DNA of 64,000 bases, taken from the NCBI GenBank assembly GCA_000437895.1, contig FR902145.1, positions 1 through 64,000 on the forward strand, written 5' to 3'. The stretch is from Clostridium sp. CAG:914 (GTDB lineage Bacteria > Bacillota_I > Bacilli_A > RF39 > UBA660). Position numbers and translations under genes: made by a program. Of the stretch, positions 17,639 through 28,423 are shown one piece after another. Positions within the stretch are counted from its first letter, which is position 1, and each line of letters opens with the position of its first letter. The notes under the pieces were generated by a model. That model had not been told where the DNA came from and ran no database searches. It worked only from the letters and a program-made list of their open reading frames with translations.

Positions 17639-17670
17639 AAGTAACATACATTGTAAATATGTTACTTTTT
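17637..17670. terminator. Bidirectional terminator
   Basis: AAAAGTAACATA pairs with TATGTTACTTTT (12 bp, 9-base loop) between two convergent genes of locus A. Confidence 0.85.
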
Positions 17671-17677
17671 ATTTTGA

Positions 17678-18256
17678 TTAAACAACTTGAGTAAAGTTCA
17701 AACTAACATTCATCATAGCAGAATTACCACTTGTCGTAGCCAAAGTATCTGCACTATTATCCATTAAAGAGCCATCACCATCATTCCATACAATATATAC
17801 TCTAATATTAATAGTACTATTATTATTTCCATATAAAACAGTATTTTCTATCGTCTGATTATTAATATCCATAGTTATAGGCTCTCCTCCATTAACTACA
17901 TACTTTGTAGCCACCAAATCCTTAACCGAACTATTTTTGTTAACTGACATTGATATCTTATACTTAAAAGAAACATCAGCCTCTCTTGCATCTATAATTA
18001 AATCAAAATATCCTTCACTAGTCGGAGCAATAATATTTTCTGCTATATTATCATTACCAAGAAAAACAGGATTAATAACAGTATTAACAGTATTTTCATC
18101 TCTAATATCCTCATCATTAACAAGAATTTTCCATCTTGCTATCGAAATATTAGCAGTTTCGTCAGCAGCAGTTATGTATTTTGCCAAAGATTCTTGAACA
18201 AAAAATAAACATAATATTATTGATAAAACTACAAGTAAAATAAGTCTCTTTTTCAT
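17678..18256 (-). CDS. SipW-type exported TasA-like protein
   Basis: The 192-residue protein has a typical signal helix (residues 4-20) followed by SLAKYITAADETANISIARW, a SipW-type junction. The mature domain has APTSEGYFDLIIDAREADVS. It is a paralogue of the protein at 30627, which has APGILGWFDILIDARDTQVS at the same place. It is the only minus-strand gene of the locus, with its own AGAGAGGT site, so it is expressed separately. It is likely an extracellular fibre or anchoring subunit processed by the local SipW-like enzyme. Confidence 0.8.
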   Translation of the reverse strand: MKKRLILLVVLSIILCLFFVQESLAKYITAADETANISIARWKILVNDEDIRDENTVNTVINPVFLGNDNIAENIIAPTSEGYFDLIIDAREADVSFKYKISMSVNKNSSVKDLVATKYVVNGGEPITMDINNQTIENTVLYGNNNSTINIRVYIVWNDGDGSLMDNSADTLATTSGNSAMMNVSLNFTQVV

Positions 18257-18357
18257 ATATACCTCTCTACTATAAAATTATAGCATAATACTAAACATAT
18301 CGCAATTTATTTCTTTATCAATAACCAAGTATCTATGTGTAAAGTGGTTGTTTTTTA

Positions 18358-18386
18358 TTGTTTAACAAATTTAACTATGCTAGAAT
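18358..18386 (+). promoter_or_regulatory. Promoter of the 18409-20116 operon
   Basis: TTGTTT at 18358 and TAGAAT at 18381, with a 17-bp spacer ending in CTATGC. The start codon follows 22 bp downstream behind AAAAGGAG. Confidence 0.6.
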
Positions 18387-18408
18387 TAAAATAGAAAAGG
18401 AGTAATAT

Positions 18409-19113
18409 ATGGCTAAAGAAGTAGTTATAAAGGCTGATAAAATAAAAAAAAGAAACAAAAGATATAGTAAAACAAAAATAATATTAAGTGCTATTTTATT
18501 ATTCTTTATTTTCTCTTTTATAATTTTAAGTATTATATATAAAGGTGGAAAGTTTACTATCACATTAGACCAAAGATTAGCCACGGATAATCACATAGTC
18601 ATATATGAAGATTCAATAGCCAAAGATGGTAAAAGAAAATTAGCAGCAAGAGATCTAGAATTTATGGATAACATCTCTGTTAATTGGATACCAGCTAATA
18701 TTGATACAGAAGCAGAAGGATCGCATAATGGAGAAAACTATATTGCTTACACTTTCTACATAGAAAACAAAGGAGAAGAAACAGTAAATTATTGGTATAC
18801 CATATTAATAGATGATGTAATAAAAAATGTAGATGAAGCAGCTAGAGTAATGATATATTTCAATGGACAAAAGACAATTTATGCTAAACAAAATGCCTAT
18901 ACCAATGAACCAGAAAATGAAACTATACCTTTCTATAGTGAAAAAGAAGCAGTTTTAGAACAAAGAAAAGACTTTGCACCTGGAAATATTGATAAATTCA
19001 CCATTGTTATATGGCTAGAAGGTGATGACCCGGATTGTACAGATAACATTTTAGGAGGAGAAATAAAAATGCATATGGAAATAAGAGAGGAGTATAAAGA
19101 ATCGAATGAATAA
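18409..19113 (+). CDS. Membrane-anchored TasA-family-like surface protein
   Basis: The 234-residue protein has a basic cytoplasmic stretch, a membrane helix (about residues 26-45) and an extracellular domain. Near its end is IWLEGDDPDCTDNILGGEI, which matches the WxEGxDxDCxxN motif of the two large substrates at 19106 and 32577. There is no clear SipW-type aromatic cleavage motif, so it may stay anchored and act as a base or cap of the fibre. It overlaps the next gene by 8 bp, indicating translational coupling. Confidence 0.7.
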   Translation: MAKEVVIKADKIKKRNKRYSKTKIILSAILLFFIFSFIILSIIYKGGKFTITLDQRLATDNHIVIYEDSIAKDGKRKLAARDLEFMDNISVNWIPANIDTEAEGSHNGENYIAYTFYIENKGEETVNYWYTILIDDVIKNVDEAARVMIYFNGQKTIYAKQNAYTNEPENETIPFYSEKEAVLEQRKDFAPGNIDKFTIVIWLEGDDPDCTDNILGGEIKMHMEIREEYKESNE

Positions 19114-20116
19114 ATCAAAGAAAAAGAAAAAAGAACAAAGAAAAAATCGCTTATTTTATCTACTATTATTACTTTTAATGACGACAATATCATTATCATT
19201 CTCATCTTATGCCTGGTTTACAACCAATCGCTTAGTTAGAGTAGATTTATTGGATGTAAATGTTAGAGCTCAAGGTGGAATTGAAATATCTACAGATGGA
19301 CAAAATTGGAAAGGAGCCATATCTGTTTATGACATTCAAGATGCAAGAAATACATATCCAACCAGCATCAACCAAATACCTAGTACTTTAGAACCAGTAT
19401 CAACAATTGGTGAAATTGAAAATGGCAAATTAAAAATGTTTTATGGAATAGTTGAAAATGATTTGTACGGAAATTATATTATATCCACTGAAAGAAGTGT
19501 TGAAACAGAATCATTTGATGAACTTAGTACAGGTAAATTTATAGCTTTTGATTTATTTTTAAAAACTAATAATAATACAGATCTTTACTTAACACCACTA
19601 TCAAATATTACTTATGGTGGAGAAACTTCTGTTGGTATTGAAAATGCTGTTAGGGTAGCTTTTATTGAAGAAGGAACTACTCCAGCTGGAGCAGATATTA
19701 CAATGATACAGTCATTATCTACCAATTCAAATGATAATGTTTATATCTGGGAACCTAATTATGACACTCATACTATTCACGGAATAGAAAATGCCGCCAA
19801 CATTTACGGAATTACAACATCTGAAATTGGTGATAAAATCATATATGATGGTGTTTCTAAAGAAATAAGCGCTAGTCAAAATATCACCGTTCAACAAGCT
19901 AAAAGTTCAATATATCCAAATTATTTTCAAACAGTAGATATTAATTATTATACCGAAAATAATTTTACAAATAATTTACCAATATTCACCCTAAAAGGAG
20001 GAATTAGTAAATATCGTGTATATATGTGGATTGAAGGTCAAGACGTTGACTGTGAAAATAATGCATCAGTAGGAAATATCTCATTAAATCTTCAATTTAG
20101 TACTAACCCATCATAA
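19106..20116 (+). CDS. Major SipW-dependent surface subunit of locus A
   Basis: The 336-residue protein has a basic start, a hydrophobic helix (residues 15-33) and SSYAWFTTNRLVRV, the SipW-type signal. The mature part has ISTDGQNWK, TYPTSINQIPSTLEPVST, GKFIAFDLF, YIWEPNYDTHT and MWIEGQDVDCENNAS. All of these recur in the paralogue at 32577, so the two are the main subunits of the two loci. A role as an extracellular fibre subunit is inferred from the signal type and context. It ends in a strong terminator. Confidence 0.85.
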   Translation: MNKSKKKKKEQRKNRLFYLLLLLLMTTISLSFSSYAWFTTNRLVRVDLLDVNVRAQGGIEISTDGQNWKGAISVYDIQDARNTYPTSINQIPSTLEPVSTIGEIENGKLKMFYGIVENDLYGNYIISTERSVETESFDELSTGKFIAFDLFLKTNNNTDLYLTPLSNITYGGETSVGIENAVRVAFIEEGTTPAGADITMIQSLSTNSNDNVYIWEPNYDTHTIHGIENAANIYGITTSEIGDKIIYDGVSKEISASQNITVQQAKSSIYPNYFQTVDINYYTENNFTNNLPIFTLKGGISKYRVYMWIEGQDVDCENNASVGNISLNLQFSTNPS

Positions 20117-20129
20117 AGATGGGTTTTTT
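20105..20129 (+). terminator. Terminator closing locus A
   Basis: AACCCATC and GATGGGTT form an 8-bp stem with a 5-base loop followed by a T run. The left arm overlaps the last codons of the gene. Confidence 0.85.
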
Positions 20130-20162
20130 ATAAATTTGCTTTATTAACGGCTAGTAAAAGAA

Positions 20163-20191
20163 TTTACATAAATATCATATTATGATATACT
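20163..20191 (+). promoter_or_regulatory. Promoter of the giant repeat protein gene
   Basis: TTTACA at 20163, a 17-bp spacer ending in TTATGA, and TATACT at 20186. The TATGATATACTT block also occurs at 30082 and 32516. Confidence 0.75.
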
Positions 20192-20216
20192 TATATATAA
20201 TAAAGGTGGTGATAAA

Positions 20217-23200
20217 GTGAAAAATTTAAAAAAAATAAATATTAAAAATAAATATCGTCTTTTAACTGTTTTATCTTTAATATTAATTTTAGTAACAGTT
20301 AATATTGCTTATTTTATCACCTATGGAGATCGTATTTTAGAATTTACAGATGATCCAGATTATATATCCAGCCAAGTACTAGGAAATAAAGTATATGTAA
20401 ATGAATTAGAATCAGATTATAATTATTATATGGGATTAAACTATACCACTAACGATGGCCAAATTCCTACCAAAATTAACAAAAATATTTATAGTGATAA
20501 TAATCTTGTTCAAGTAAAAATTACGTATTCAAGTGATGATCTATCAGGAAATGTTGGTTATGTTTCTCTAACAGAAAGACAAGACACATATATATATTTT
20601 AAAACATATTATATTAACGACAATAATACAAAAGAAGACTTAACTGATGACTACATAGATATAGAATTAATAGATAATCCGTTTACCGATAGACCAACGA
20701 ACCTAGGATTTAATGGTTGGTTTACTAAATATCGTGGAGCCTTTTTAACATATAATAGTAATTTTTATGAGCGTTATGCTAAAATACCAGTAACTTATAC
20801 AAATAATAAACCAGACAAAATTGATATTACATTTAATGCTAGCTGGATAGATGCTACAATTGTTAATGTAGAAACAGATTTTAATAATGCTATTAGTAGT
20901 CTTAAAACCGCTGAAATGCATCAAATAGAATCTGGAACTTATTATTTTAGTAAAGTAACAGTTGGTATGTGGGAAAGTTATGCAGGATATTATAATTCCT
21001 CTGGAGAATATCAAAATAGAGGAACATGTTATAGTTGGGGTGGTTGTACCTACTATAGAAGATTAGAAAATGAAACATTATATCAAAATGGTGAATATTA
21101 TTTATTAATAAATGGCACCATGACAAGAGCAACAAGCCTTCCAACGCCTCCCATCTCTCCAACACCAAGTCAAGAATATGATAACGTTCATATGGCTAAT
21201 TATTATCGTAAAGTAACTATTCCTAGATACGCCTCTATAATTGGCTACTATAACAATTTAGGAGAAATTCAAACCTCAGGAACATGTAATACCAATAGTG
21301 GATGTACTTATTATGAATTAGTTCAATATTATGATTCTGATGGAAATGAAGAGATATATCAATCTAATTATGAGTATTATTATCTTACTACAAGAGATAC
21401 TAATATTTTAGTATTAAATCGTGATATTAGCCAATCATGGCAAAATAATGGGGATTATCCATTTACCCTAACAAGTCTACACAATCATCAGAAATACAAT
21501 GCTACCTGGAGGGTTGAATCCGCAATAAACTGTTATCAAGACACTACTATTGAAAATGTTACAATGTATTATCCCAATAACGTTAACAATATATATAATC
21601 CACCCAACAATAATACAACAAGTGGAGTGCTTTATGGGAACTATAACAATGTTAAACTAGGTCGTGGTATAACTAGTACTAGAAATTATTATAATTTACG
21701 TTCTATTTTAGGAGGAAATAATACTAGTACTGGAAGTAGTGGAAATCCTGCAAAATATAAAGTAATTATTGAAAGTGGTCTATATAATTCAATTTCCTTA
21801 TCTACAGGAGCTAACTCAAACACCTGGAGAATTAACACGGTTTATCTTAATAATAAAAGCATCTATGGTAATGATTATGATCGTGTTAATAACAATAACA
21901 ATAATCTAAAAGTATATTATTGTGCCTCAGGTTCATGGGGTAGTAATGTTTATGCCAATACTAATAGTACTACTTCAAGTGATAAAATATTTGATTTAAT
22001 TATAAAAAGTGGTAGTTTTGGTACAAGTAAACATGATTTATCAACAGGAATATACGTAGGAGGTAGATTCGGAGGTACTCAGTACGCTGTAAGACAAGTA
22101 ATTGTTCAAGGTGGATATATTTATAACCTAATTGGTGGCCCATTAAGTGCTACAAACAGAACAAATCTAAATGACATCTATATCTACATGACCGGTGGTG
22201 AAATCGATATGATTACTGGCGGAGCCGGTACTACTGCAACCTATGGTAATCGAATCATTCAAATAACTGGAGGAACCATTAATTATAGTGTTTTTGCCGG
22301 TTCAAATGGCTATGATGGTGATGAAGGGGATGGAACCCTAAATGGTAGCGGTTATGTCTATATTGGTGGAAATGCAACCATTGGTAAAACTGAATATGTA
22401 GAGAATAATGAAAAACTATATGGCGCTGAAGCAGGAAGTATATTTGGAATTGGCAATGGAAAAGAAGGATATTCTACTATTGGTTCATGTGACAATTCAA
22501 CAATTATTATTGATGGTAACGCCACTATTAACAGAAATGTTTATGGAGGAGGAAATTTTGGAGCAACTGGCGTAAGTAGTACCTCAACTTCATCAACATC
22601 AAAAATAGTAATTAACGATGGATTAATTAAAGGATCTGTTTATGGAGGTGGAAACAATAACGGAAGTGGATCTGATACTGTAAATTCTACCATTGATATA
22701 AAAATGTACAACGGATTTGTTGTCGGATCTATTTATGGTGGTAGTAACGAAGAAGGAACAATCTATGGTACTGTTACTATAAATGTTTGGGGTGGAGAAA
22801 TAACCAATTCCGTTTATGGAGGCGGACAAGGTGGAATAACCAGTACCAAGAACGGTACATACGTAAGAGATAATATCACTGTTACAATAGGAAATATAGA
22901 TTATGATAATACACCAATTATTAATGGACAAGTATATGGTGGAAGTGCTTATGGGACAGTAGGAGGTACTACCAATAGTGAAAACGTATCAACTAGTGAT
23001 ACTTTAGTTACAGTCAACAAAGGAATAATATCTAATGTCTATGGAGGAGGACAAGGTAATAGTGAATACACTCCTTATGTCCTTGGAGATATTAAGGTAG
23101 TTGTTAACAATGGAATTATCACTAATGTTTTTGGAGGTAATGATAAAAGTGGAACTCCTAACGGTAATATTGAAGTATATATTAATGGGGGAACCATAAC

Positions 23201-26200
23201 AAATACCTATGGTGGAGGAAATGAAACTTCTGCTAAGGAGACAAATGTCTATTTAACTGGTGGTACAAGTTCAAAGATATTTGGAGGTTCTAATTTAAGT
23301 GGAAATGTAACTACCAGTCATGTTACAACAACTGGAGGAAATGCCGAAGTAGTATATGGAGGAAACAACCAAGGAGGAAAAACAGGTACTACCAACGTAT
23401 TGATAAATGGAGGTACCATTGGTGTAGTTTATGGTGGAGGAGAAAAAACATCAGTTACAGAAAGTACTAATGTAACAATTAAATCTGAAATTACCGATGC
23501 ATTTGGAGGATCTAATCTAGAAGGCAATATTCCTACATCAAATATTATCATAGAAAATGCCATTACCCAAAATGTCTATGGAGGAAATAATCAAGGTGGA
23601 CTTACACAAATATCCAATGTAAACATTTATGGAGGAAGTTCTCAAAATATCTATGGTGGAGGTTTAAAAGCAAAAACAACAACAACCAATATTAACGCTT
23701 ATTATGGAAATATTGAAAATATCTACGGTGGTGGTAGTGAAGCTGGGGCTACTACTACAAACGTATCACTAGGTATAGCTAATATAAAAAATATTTATGG
23801 AGGATCAAACTTAAGTGGAACAGTAGAAAATAGTTATATCAAAAATTTAAATAATCAAACATTGTCTAGTATTGATTTAAGCGTTAATTATGGAACCAGT
23901 GATCAACATAATGAACAAGATACCAGTTATATTTCATCTCAAAAAATAACCATTTCAATTACTAATAATACAGGAGCAAATATAAATACATGGGATTTAT
24001 ATCTAATGACAAGTGAAGGATTTATTGGAGCCAATTGGTCATCGGCTACAATAGAAGAATTAGGTAATGGATATCATATTAACGAAATAAATCAATATTA
24101 TGGTACTAATACTATAAGTTCTGGAAATAGTTTCACATTTGATTATCATATTCACTCACAAGTAGAATATGAAGATTTCAAAATATATGGCTGTTCATTT
24201 ATCGGATATGATTCAAATGGAAATAAATATGTAACTAGTTGTGATAAAAATCTTAAAGCAAGTAATATTTATGGCGGAAATAATCAAGGAGGCCAAACAA
24301 ATATTGCCAATATTAATCTAACAAGAGGTATAGTTGATTACCTTTATGGAGGAGGAAAACAAGCCCAAACACAAGACGCAATAATAAATATAACAAATAC
24401 TAAAGTTAACAAAAATATTTATGGAGGTGGAGACGAAGCATCTATAAATACAGTTGACTTAACCATATCTTCATCAATTATCGGTAACGAAAATGATCTA
24501 GGAAACATCTTTGGAGGAGGAAATCAGGCACCAGTAGATAGTACTATTAGAATGAATATTAAAGATAATACTACCATTTACGGATCTGTATATGGTGGAG
24601 GAAATCAAGGAAATGTCTTAGGGTTAATTGAAAGTATTATTGAATCAAGCAAAATAACAGGAAATGTCTATGGAGGAGGAAATCAGGCACCAGTAGGACA
24701 ATCTGGGAATACAAACATTGCCTTATCATTAACACTATCAAATACACAAGCTAACAACGTTTTTGGTGGTGGAAATGCCGCTTCAATAAATGGTAATACC
24801 ATATTAAATATTAATAATCAAAGTATAATTACAAATTCTGTTTATGGAGGAGGAAATCTAGGAGAAATAATCGGAAAGCCTACAACAACTATATCTGATA
24901 GTACTATAACAGAAAATGTCTATGGAGCTGGAAATAAAGCATCTGTAGGAATAAGTGAAACTACAGATGCAACAGAATTAAATATAGATAATGTAACTGC
25001 CAAAAATATATATGGAGGAGGAAATGCCGCTCCAACTAATGGTGATGCTAACACTATCATTTCATCATCAACCATTTCTGAATCAATTTTTGGAGGAGGA
25101 AATGGTACTGAATCAATCGTTGAAAATGACACTAGTGGAGAACAAAACTTAGCTAAAGTTCTAGGAAATGTCAATATCACTATCAATAATAATACAACTG
25201 TTAAAAATATCTATGGTGGAGGAAACCTAGGTATGGTAAATGGAAATACCAACATTAATGCTACTGCTATTACTGCTACAAATTCAATTTATGGAGGAGG
25301 AAATGCTGCAATTGTAGGTAAAAATACTTATTTACTAGTATCCAATTGCATAGTTCAAAATAGCGTTTATGCTGGAGGAAATGGTACAACTGCAATAGTA
25401 AAAGGAAATACTAATCTTGACATTGATAATGGTTCCAATATTACTAACCATGTTTTTGGAGGAGGAAATGCTGCAGCTACCGGAATCAAAGAAGTTGATA
25501 ACTCAACAGGTATTGTTAATATAGCTGGAGCAACAATTGGTAAAAATGTCTATGGCGGAGCAAATACTTCTGTTTTATATGGAGTAACAACCGTTAATAT
25601 CGGACAAAATGTAATTACTAACAATTCACTAATTCCTACTGACATCTCAATAGGAGGAACTGTCTTTGGAGGTGGTGAGGCCAATGCTAGCGGTAGTGAA
25701 AACTATGACTTTACTTTCATTAGTGTCACAAAAGGAATAAATATCAATATTGATGCTAAAAATCATAATATTTTCACTATTAATGGTTCAATATTTGGCA
25801 GTGGTAATGCATCATCCACTGAAGGATATAGTTACGTTAATATTTCAAATTATGGAACTCCTACAGATATTAAGAGAAATATTTCTATTCAAAGAGCTTC
25901 AATTGTTACTATTAATAATTCATATATATCTTTATCTGGAGCAACAGATAGAACTAATGAATATTCAGATGTATTATTTACCCTAAGTAGAATAGATGAA
26001 TTAAAAATAAAGAATTCTAGTTCATTATATTTAGAAACTGGAGCTAATCTAGTAAAGAAATTCAACAGTGTTGTTGATATAGATGGAGTAGAAACTAAAG
26101 CAAGTGCTACAATTGATAATGAAGCAGAAACATTTACTAGAAATACTAATAATAGAATATACATGCTAGAGGGTCAAAACTTAAATATTGCAAAAAATGA

Positions 26201-28412
26201 GAACATTACTGACTATGGCGATGTTTCCGGAATGACTTTCTTTGGTATGTATTCACTTGATAGAAATAAAAATATAATTACTGCCTTATATAACGATTAT
26301 AGTTACGGAGAAACAGTTTCACCTGGAGATATCTATTATTTCACAAACGGTAGTTATGTTTTAGGTAAACACTTAACTAATCACGATATTACTGTAGATG
26401 GATTTTACTCTAACTATGGTAGCGAAGAAGGAAATAACATTATAATAAAATATATAGAACCAACACCAGACGATACCAATTTCTATATGTGGTCAATTGG
26501 AGAAGTTGTAGCATCATACACTGTAAATTTAACAGCCTCAAAATACTCAACCTTAGGAGCTCAAGAAGTACCTTTGCTAAACCATACATCTCCAAATACA
26601 ACATTCACAATATTGGGAGTTAACTATAGTGGTCTTGATACAAATATTACTTTAATAGATTATAATGAAATTCCTAGAGTGGCAGCCACAGAAGAAGAAG
26701 CAAATACAGTTTTTGGATTAAATATGAAAACAGGTCAAGTTGGATGGTTAAATAATGGAAATACCAGTTTTATAACAAATGAAGACACTCAAATTATTGG
26801 AACCAAAGATTATAATCGTGAAAACTACAATAATGTACCAGCCCTTGTCTTCTATCTATACCACTCTAAAAACTTAACTACAACAGGTAGCATAGGAAGT
26901 GTTACTGTATCTATGGTAGCAATTACTCCTATAGACGACCTAAACAATCATGTAGAAAGAATTAACATAAATATTAATCTTTCAAAAGCATTATATAATA
27001 CTAATGATTATGAAGGAACAATAAACCCAGGAAAAAAATACGAAATGTTTGCTACAAGTACGGTAGATATTACCACAAAAAGTAGTTTTAGTACATACTA
27101 TTCTTTATATATAGAATCAGAAACTAATCCATATCGTGATGGATATTATCGTAGTCTTGTATCAACATTTGCCTTTCCAATAAACACAAAAATCACTATG
27201 ATAGATTTTCATGATGGAGATACCCCAATATATTACTATTATGTAATAAATCAAGAAGATTATGAAGAATCATTAATTGAATTCAATGCCTACGGAGAAA
27301 CATCATATAAACTATCAAAATTTGTTAAAATGGGTAGTACTAGTCAAAACAACAACTATAGTGATGACTACAATAATAATAATTATTATCAAAATAATAT
27401 AGCAGAAGAAGAGTTCATATTTATGGTTGATTTTAAAGATGCTAATATTACAGATGATATATTAAATAAAAGTTTATTAATTGAACTAAGAAATTCAGAC
27501 GATCAAACTTTAATAAGCGTCTTAGGTATAGAACAACAAACCCTTAAATATAACTTATATACTAATAGTGAAGCTAATATAGAATTAGAAGGAAGCGTAA
27601 GCAAAAACCCAGTATATTTAGGAAATTCTACTAATTTAACTATTGATACCAATTTTGTTCAAAATATAATATCTTCAAATACAATATATGATACAACATA
27701 TGATAATGAAAAACTTGGAATAAAATTATCTATATATGATAGCAGAGGAAACATACTAAGTGCACAAGATTTAATGGGTGTAAACTTTACTTATAATGGT
27801 AATACCTATTATCCAAGATATGATGGAACCACAAGAATAAAAATATCAGAAAAAGTAGCTAATGCTAGATCAAAAATAACATTTAACACAGGAACAAGCA
27901 AATTATCTACAGATGAATATACTATTCTAATTGAGTCTTTTGGTTCATATGATGGTATTTATTACGGCCCAGAATCATCAAAGCAACTAGAAATAAAATT
28001 AAATATTATAGATACCCCATATGGCTTATCAATATCTGTAATAGATGAATTAATGTTTATTGATAAAACAACCGGCTTTACTCTAAATGATAACAACAGC
28101 TATGTCTTTAAAATAGGTTATGTATCAGAATTAAATAATCCAAGTTTAAGAATAAAACTACAAAGAAGAAACTATGATAGTATTTATAATAATATATATA
28201 ATGACGTAAATCTATTAGACTATATTACTAACGAATATAATCAAACCAGTAATAATCACGAATATATTTTATCAACAAATCCTGTTAATGAAGCTAATTA
28301 TATTTTAAAATTTAAAGAAAATTTAATTACTGGAACATATCGAATTGTTATAAGTCTATATGATGGAGACAATTATATTGGAGATGTATATCAATATCTA
28401 ATCATTAGATAG
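20217..28412 (+). CDS. Giant (2,731-residue) surface protein with YGGGN repeats
   Basis: A GTG start behind AAAGGTGGTGAT opens a protein with one N-terminal membrane helix (about residues 15-38). Residues 40-750 contain two related Cys-containing segments (TCYSWGGCTYY and TCNTNSGCTYY). Residues 770-1860 are built of about 34 copies of an [NS]-[VI]-[YF]-G-G-[GSN]-N block spaced 20-45 residues apart, the look of a right-handed beta-helix. An insert at about 1218-1345 (ITNNTGANINTWDLYL) resembles a CBM2-like carbohydrate-binding layer. The last 850 residues are beta-rich, without repeats. No LPxTG motif is seen, so it is held by the N-terminal helix or processed there. It is probably a very large adhesin of locus B. 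Confidence 0.85.
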   Translation: MKNLKKINIKNKYRLLTVLSLILILVTVNIAYFITYGDRILEFTDDPDYISSQVLGNKVYVNELESDYNYYMGLNYTTNDGQIPTKINKNIYSDNNLVQVKITYSSDDLSGNVGYVSLTERQDTYIYFKTYYINDNNTKEDLTDDYIDIELIDNPFTDRPTNLGFNGWFTKYRGAFLTYNSNFYERYAKIPVTYTNNKPDKIDITFNASWIDATIVNVETDFNNAISSLKTAEMHQIESGTYYFSKVTVGMWESYAGYYNSSGEYQNRGTCYSWGGCTYYRRLENETLYQNGEYYLLINGTMTRATSLPTPPISPTPSQEYDNVHMANYYRKVTIPRYASIIGYYNNLGEIQTSGTCNTNSGCTYYELVQYYDSDGNEEIYQSNYEYYYLTTRDTNILVLNRDISQSWQNNGDYPFTLTSLHNHQKYNATWRVESAINCYQDTTIENVTMYYPNNVNNIYNPPNNNTTSGVLYGNYNNVKLGRGITSTRNYYNLRSILGGNNTSTGSSGNPAKYKVIIESGLYNSISLSTGANSNTWRINTVYLNNKSIYGNDYDRVNNNNNNLKVYYCASGSWGSNVYANTNSTTSSDKIFDLIIKSGSFGTSKHDLSTGIYVGGRFGGTQYAVRQVIVQGGYIYNLIGGPLSATNRTNLNDIYIYMTGGEIDMITGGAGTTATYGNRIIQITGGTINYSVFAGSNGYDGDEGDGTLNGSGYVYIGGNATIGKTEYVENNEKLYGAEAGSIFGIGNGKEGYSTIGSCDNSTIIIDGNATINRNVYGGGNFGATGVSSTSTSSTSKIVINDGLIKGSVYGGGNNNGSGSDTVNSTIDIKMYNGFVVGSIYGGSNEEGTIYGTVTINVWGGEITNSVYGGGQGGITSTKNGTYVRDNITVTIGNIDYDNTPIINGQVYGGSAYGTVGGTTNSENVSTSDTLVTVNKGIISNVYGGGQGNSEYTPYVLGDIKVVVNNGIITNVFGGNDKSGTPNGNIEVYINGGTITNTYGGGNETSAKETNVYLTGGTSSKIFGGSNLSGNVTTSHVTTTGGNAEVVYGGNNQGGKTGTTNVLINGGTIGVVYGGGEKTSVTESTNVTIKSEITDAFGGSNLEGNIPTSNIIIENAITQNVYGGNNQGGLTQISNVNIYGGSSQNIYGGGLKAKTTTTNINAYYGNIENIYGGGSEAGATTTNVSLGIANIKNIYGGSNLSGTVENSYIKNLNNQTLSSIDLSVNYGTSDQHNEQDTSYISSQKITISITNNTGANINTWDLYLMTSEGFIGANWSSATIEELGNGYHINEINQYYGTNTISSGNSFTFDYHIHSQVEYEDFKIYGCSFIGYDSNGNKYVTSCDKNLKASNIYGGNNQGGQTNIANINLTRGIVDYLYGGGKQAQTQDAIINITNTKVNKNIYGGGDEASINTVDLTISSSIIGNENDLGNIFGGGNQAPVDSTIRMNIKDNTTIYGSVYGGGNQGNVLGLIESIIESSKITGNVYGGGNQAPVGQSGNTNIALSLTLSNTQANNVFGGGNAASINGNTILNINNQSIITNSVYGGGNLGEIIGKPTTTISDSTITENVYGAGNKASVGISETTDATELNIDNVTAKNIYGGGNAAPTNGDANTIISSSTISESIFGGGNGTESIVENDTSGEQNLAKVLGNVNITINNNTTVKNIYGGGNLGMVNGNTNINATAITATNSIYGGGNAAIVGKNTYLLVSNCIVQNSVYAGGNGTTAIVKGNTNLDIDNGSNITNHVFGGGNAAATGIKEVDNSTGIVNIAGATIGKNVYGGANTSVLYGVTTVNIGQNVITNNSLIPTDISIGGTVFGGGEANASGSENYDFTFISVTKGININIDAKNHNIFTINGSIFGSGNASSTEGYSYVNISNYGTPTDIKRNISIQRASIVTINNSYISLSGATDRTNEYSDVLFTLSRIDELKIKNSSSLYLETGANLVKKFNSVVDIDGVETKASATIDNEAETFTRNTNNRIYMLEGQNLNIAKNENITDYGDVSGMTFFGMYSLDRNKNIITALYNDYSYGETVSPGDIYYFTNGSYVLGKHLTNHDITVDGFYSNYGSEEGNNIIIKYIEPTPDDTNFYMWSIGEVVASYTVNLTASKYSTLGAQEVPLLNHTSPNTTFTILGVNYSGLDTNITLIDYNEIPRVAATEEEANTVFGLNMKTGQVGWLNNGNTSFITNEDTQIIGTKDYNRENYNNVPALVFYLYHSKNLTTTGSIGSVTVSMVAITPIDDLNNHVERINININLSKALYNTNDYEGTINPGKKYEMFATSTVDITTKSSFSTYYSLYIESETNPYRDGYYRSLVSTFAFPINTKITMIDFHDGDTPIYYYYVINQEDYEESLIEFNAYGETSYKLSKFVKMGSTSQNNNYSDDYNNNNYYQNNIAEEEFIFMVDFKDANITDDILNKSLLIELRNSDDQTLISVLGIEQQTLKYNLYTNSEANIELEGSVSKNPVYLGNSTNLTIDTNFVQNIISSNTIYDTTYDNEKLGIKLSIYDSRGNILSAQDLMGVNFTYNGNTYYPRYDGTTRIKISEKVANARSKITFNTGTSKLSTDEYTILIESFGSYDGIYYGPESSKQLEIKLNIIDTPYGLSISVIDELMFIDKTTGFTLNDNNSYVFKIGYVSELNNPSLRIKLQRRNYDSIYNNIYNDVNLLDYITNEYNQTSNNHEYILSTNPVNEANYILKFKENLITGTYRIVISLYDGDNYIGDVYQYLIIR
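22530..25815 (+). repeat. Tandem degenerate YGGGN-type coding repeats
   Basis: About 34 degenerate repeats carry a core of the type TATGGAGGAGGAAAT (Tyr-Gly-Gly-Gly-Asn). They form the beta-helical stalk of the giant protein and are broken by one non-repeat domain at about 23870-24250. Neighbouring copies such as NQAPV and NAAS/NAAP differ only slightly, so recombination between them can change the length. Confidence 0.85.
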
Positions 28413-28423
28413 AAAGGAACAAT

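Noticed and set aside
22623..22931. Minus-strand frames inside the giant repeat protein gene
   Set aside because: They come from the repeat composition on the other strand; no starts with ribosome binding sites and no family match.
22530..25815. CRISPR array
   Set aside because: The repeats are coding, degenerate and in frame, with no constant DNA repeat and unique spacer pattern.
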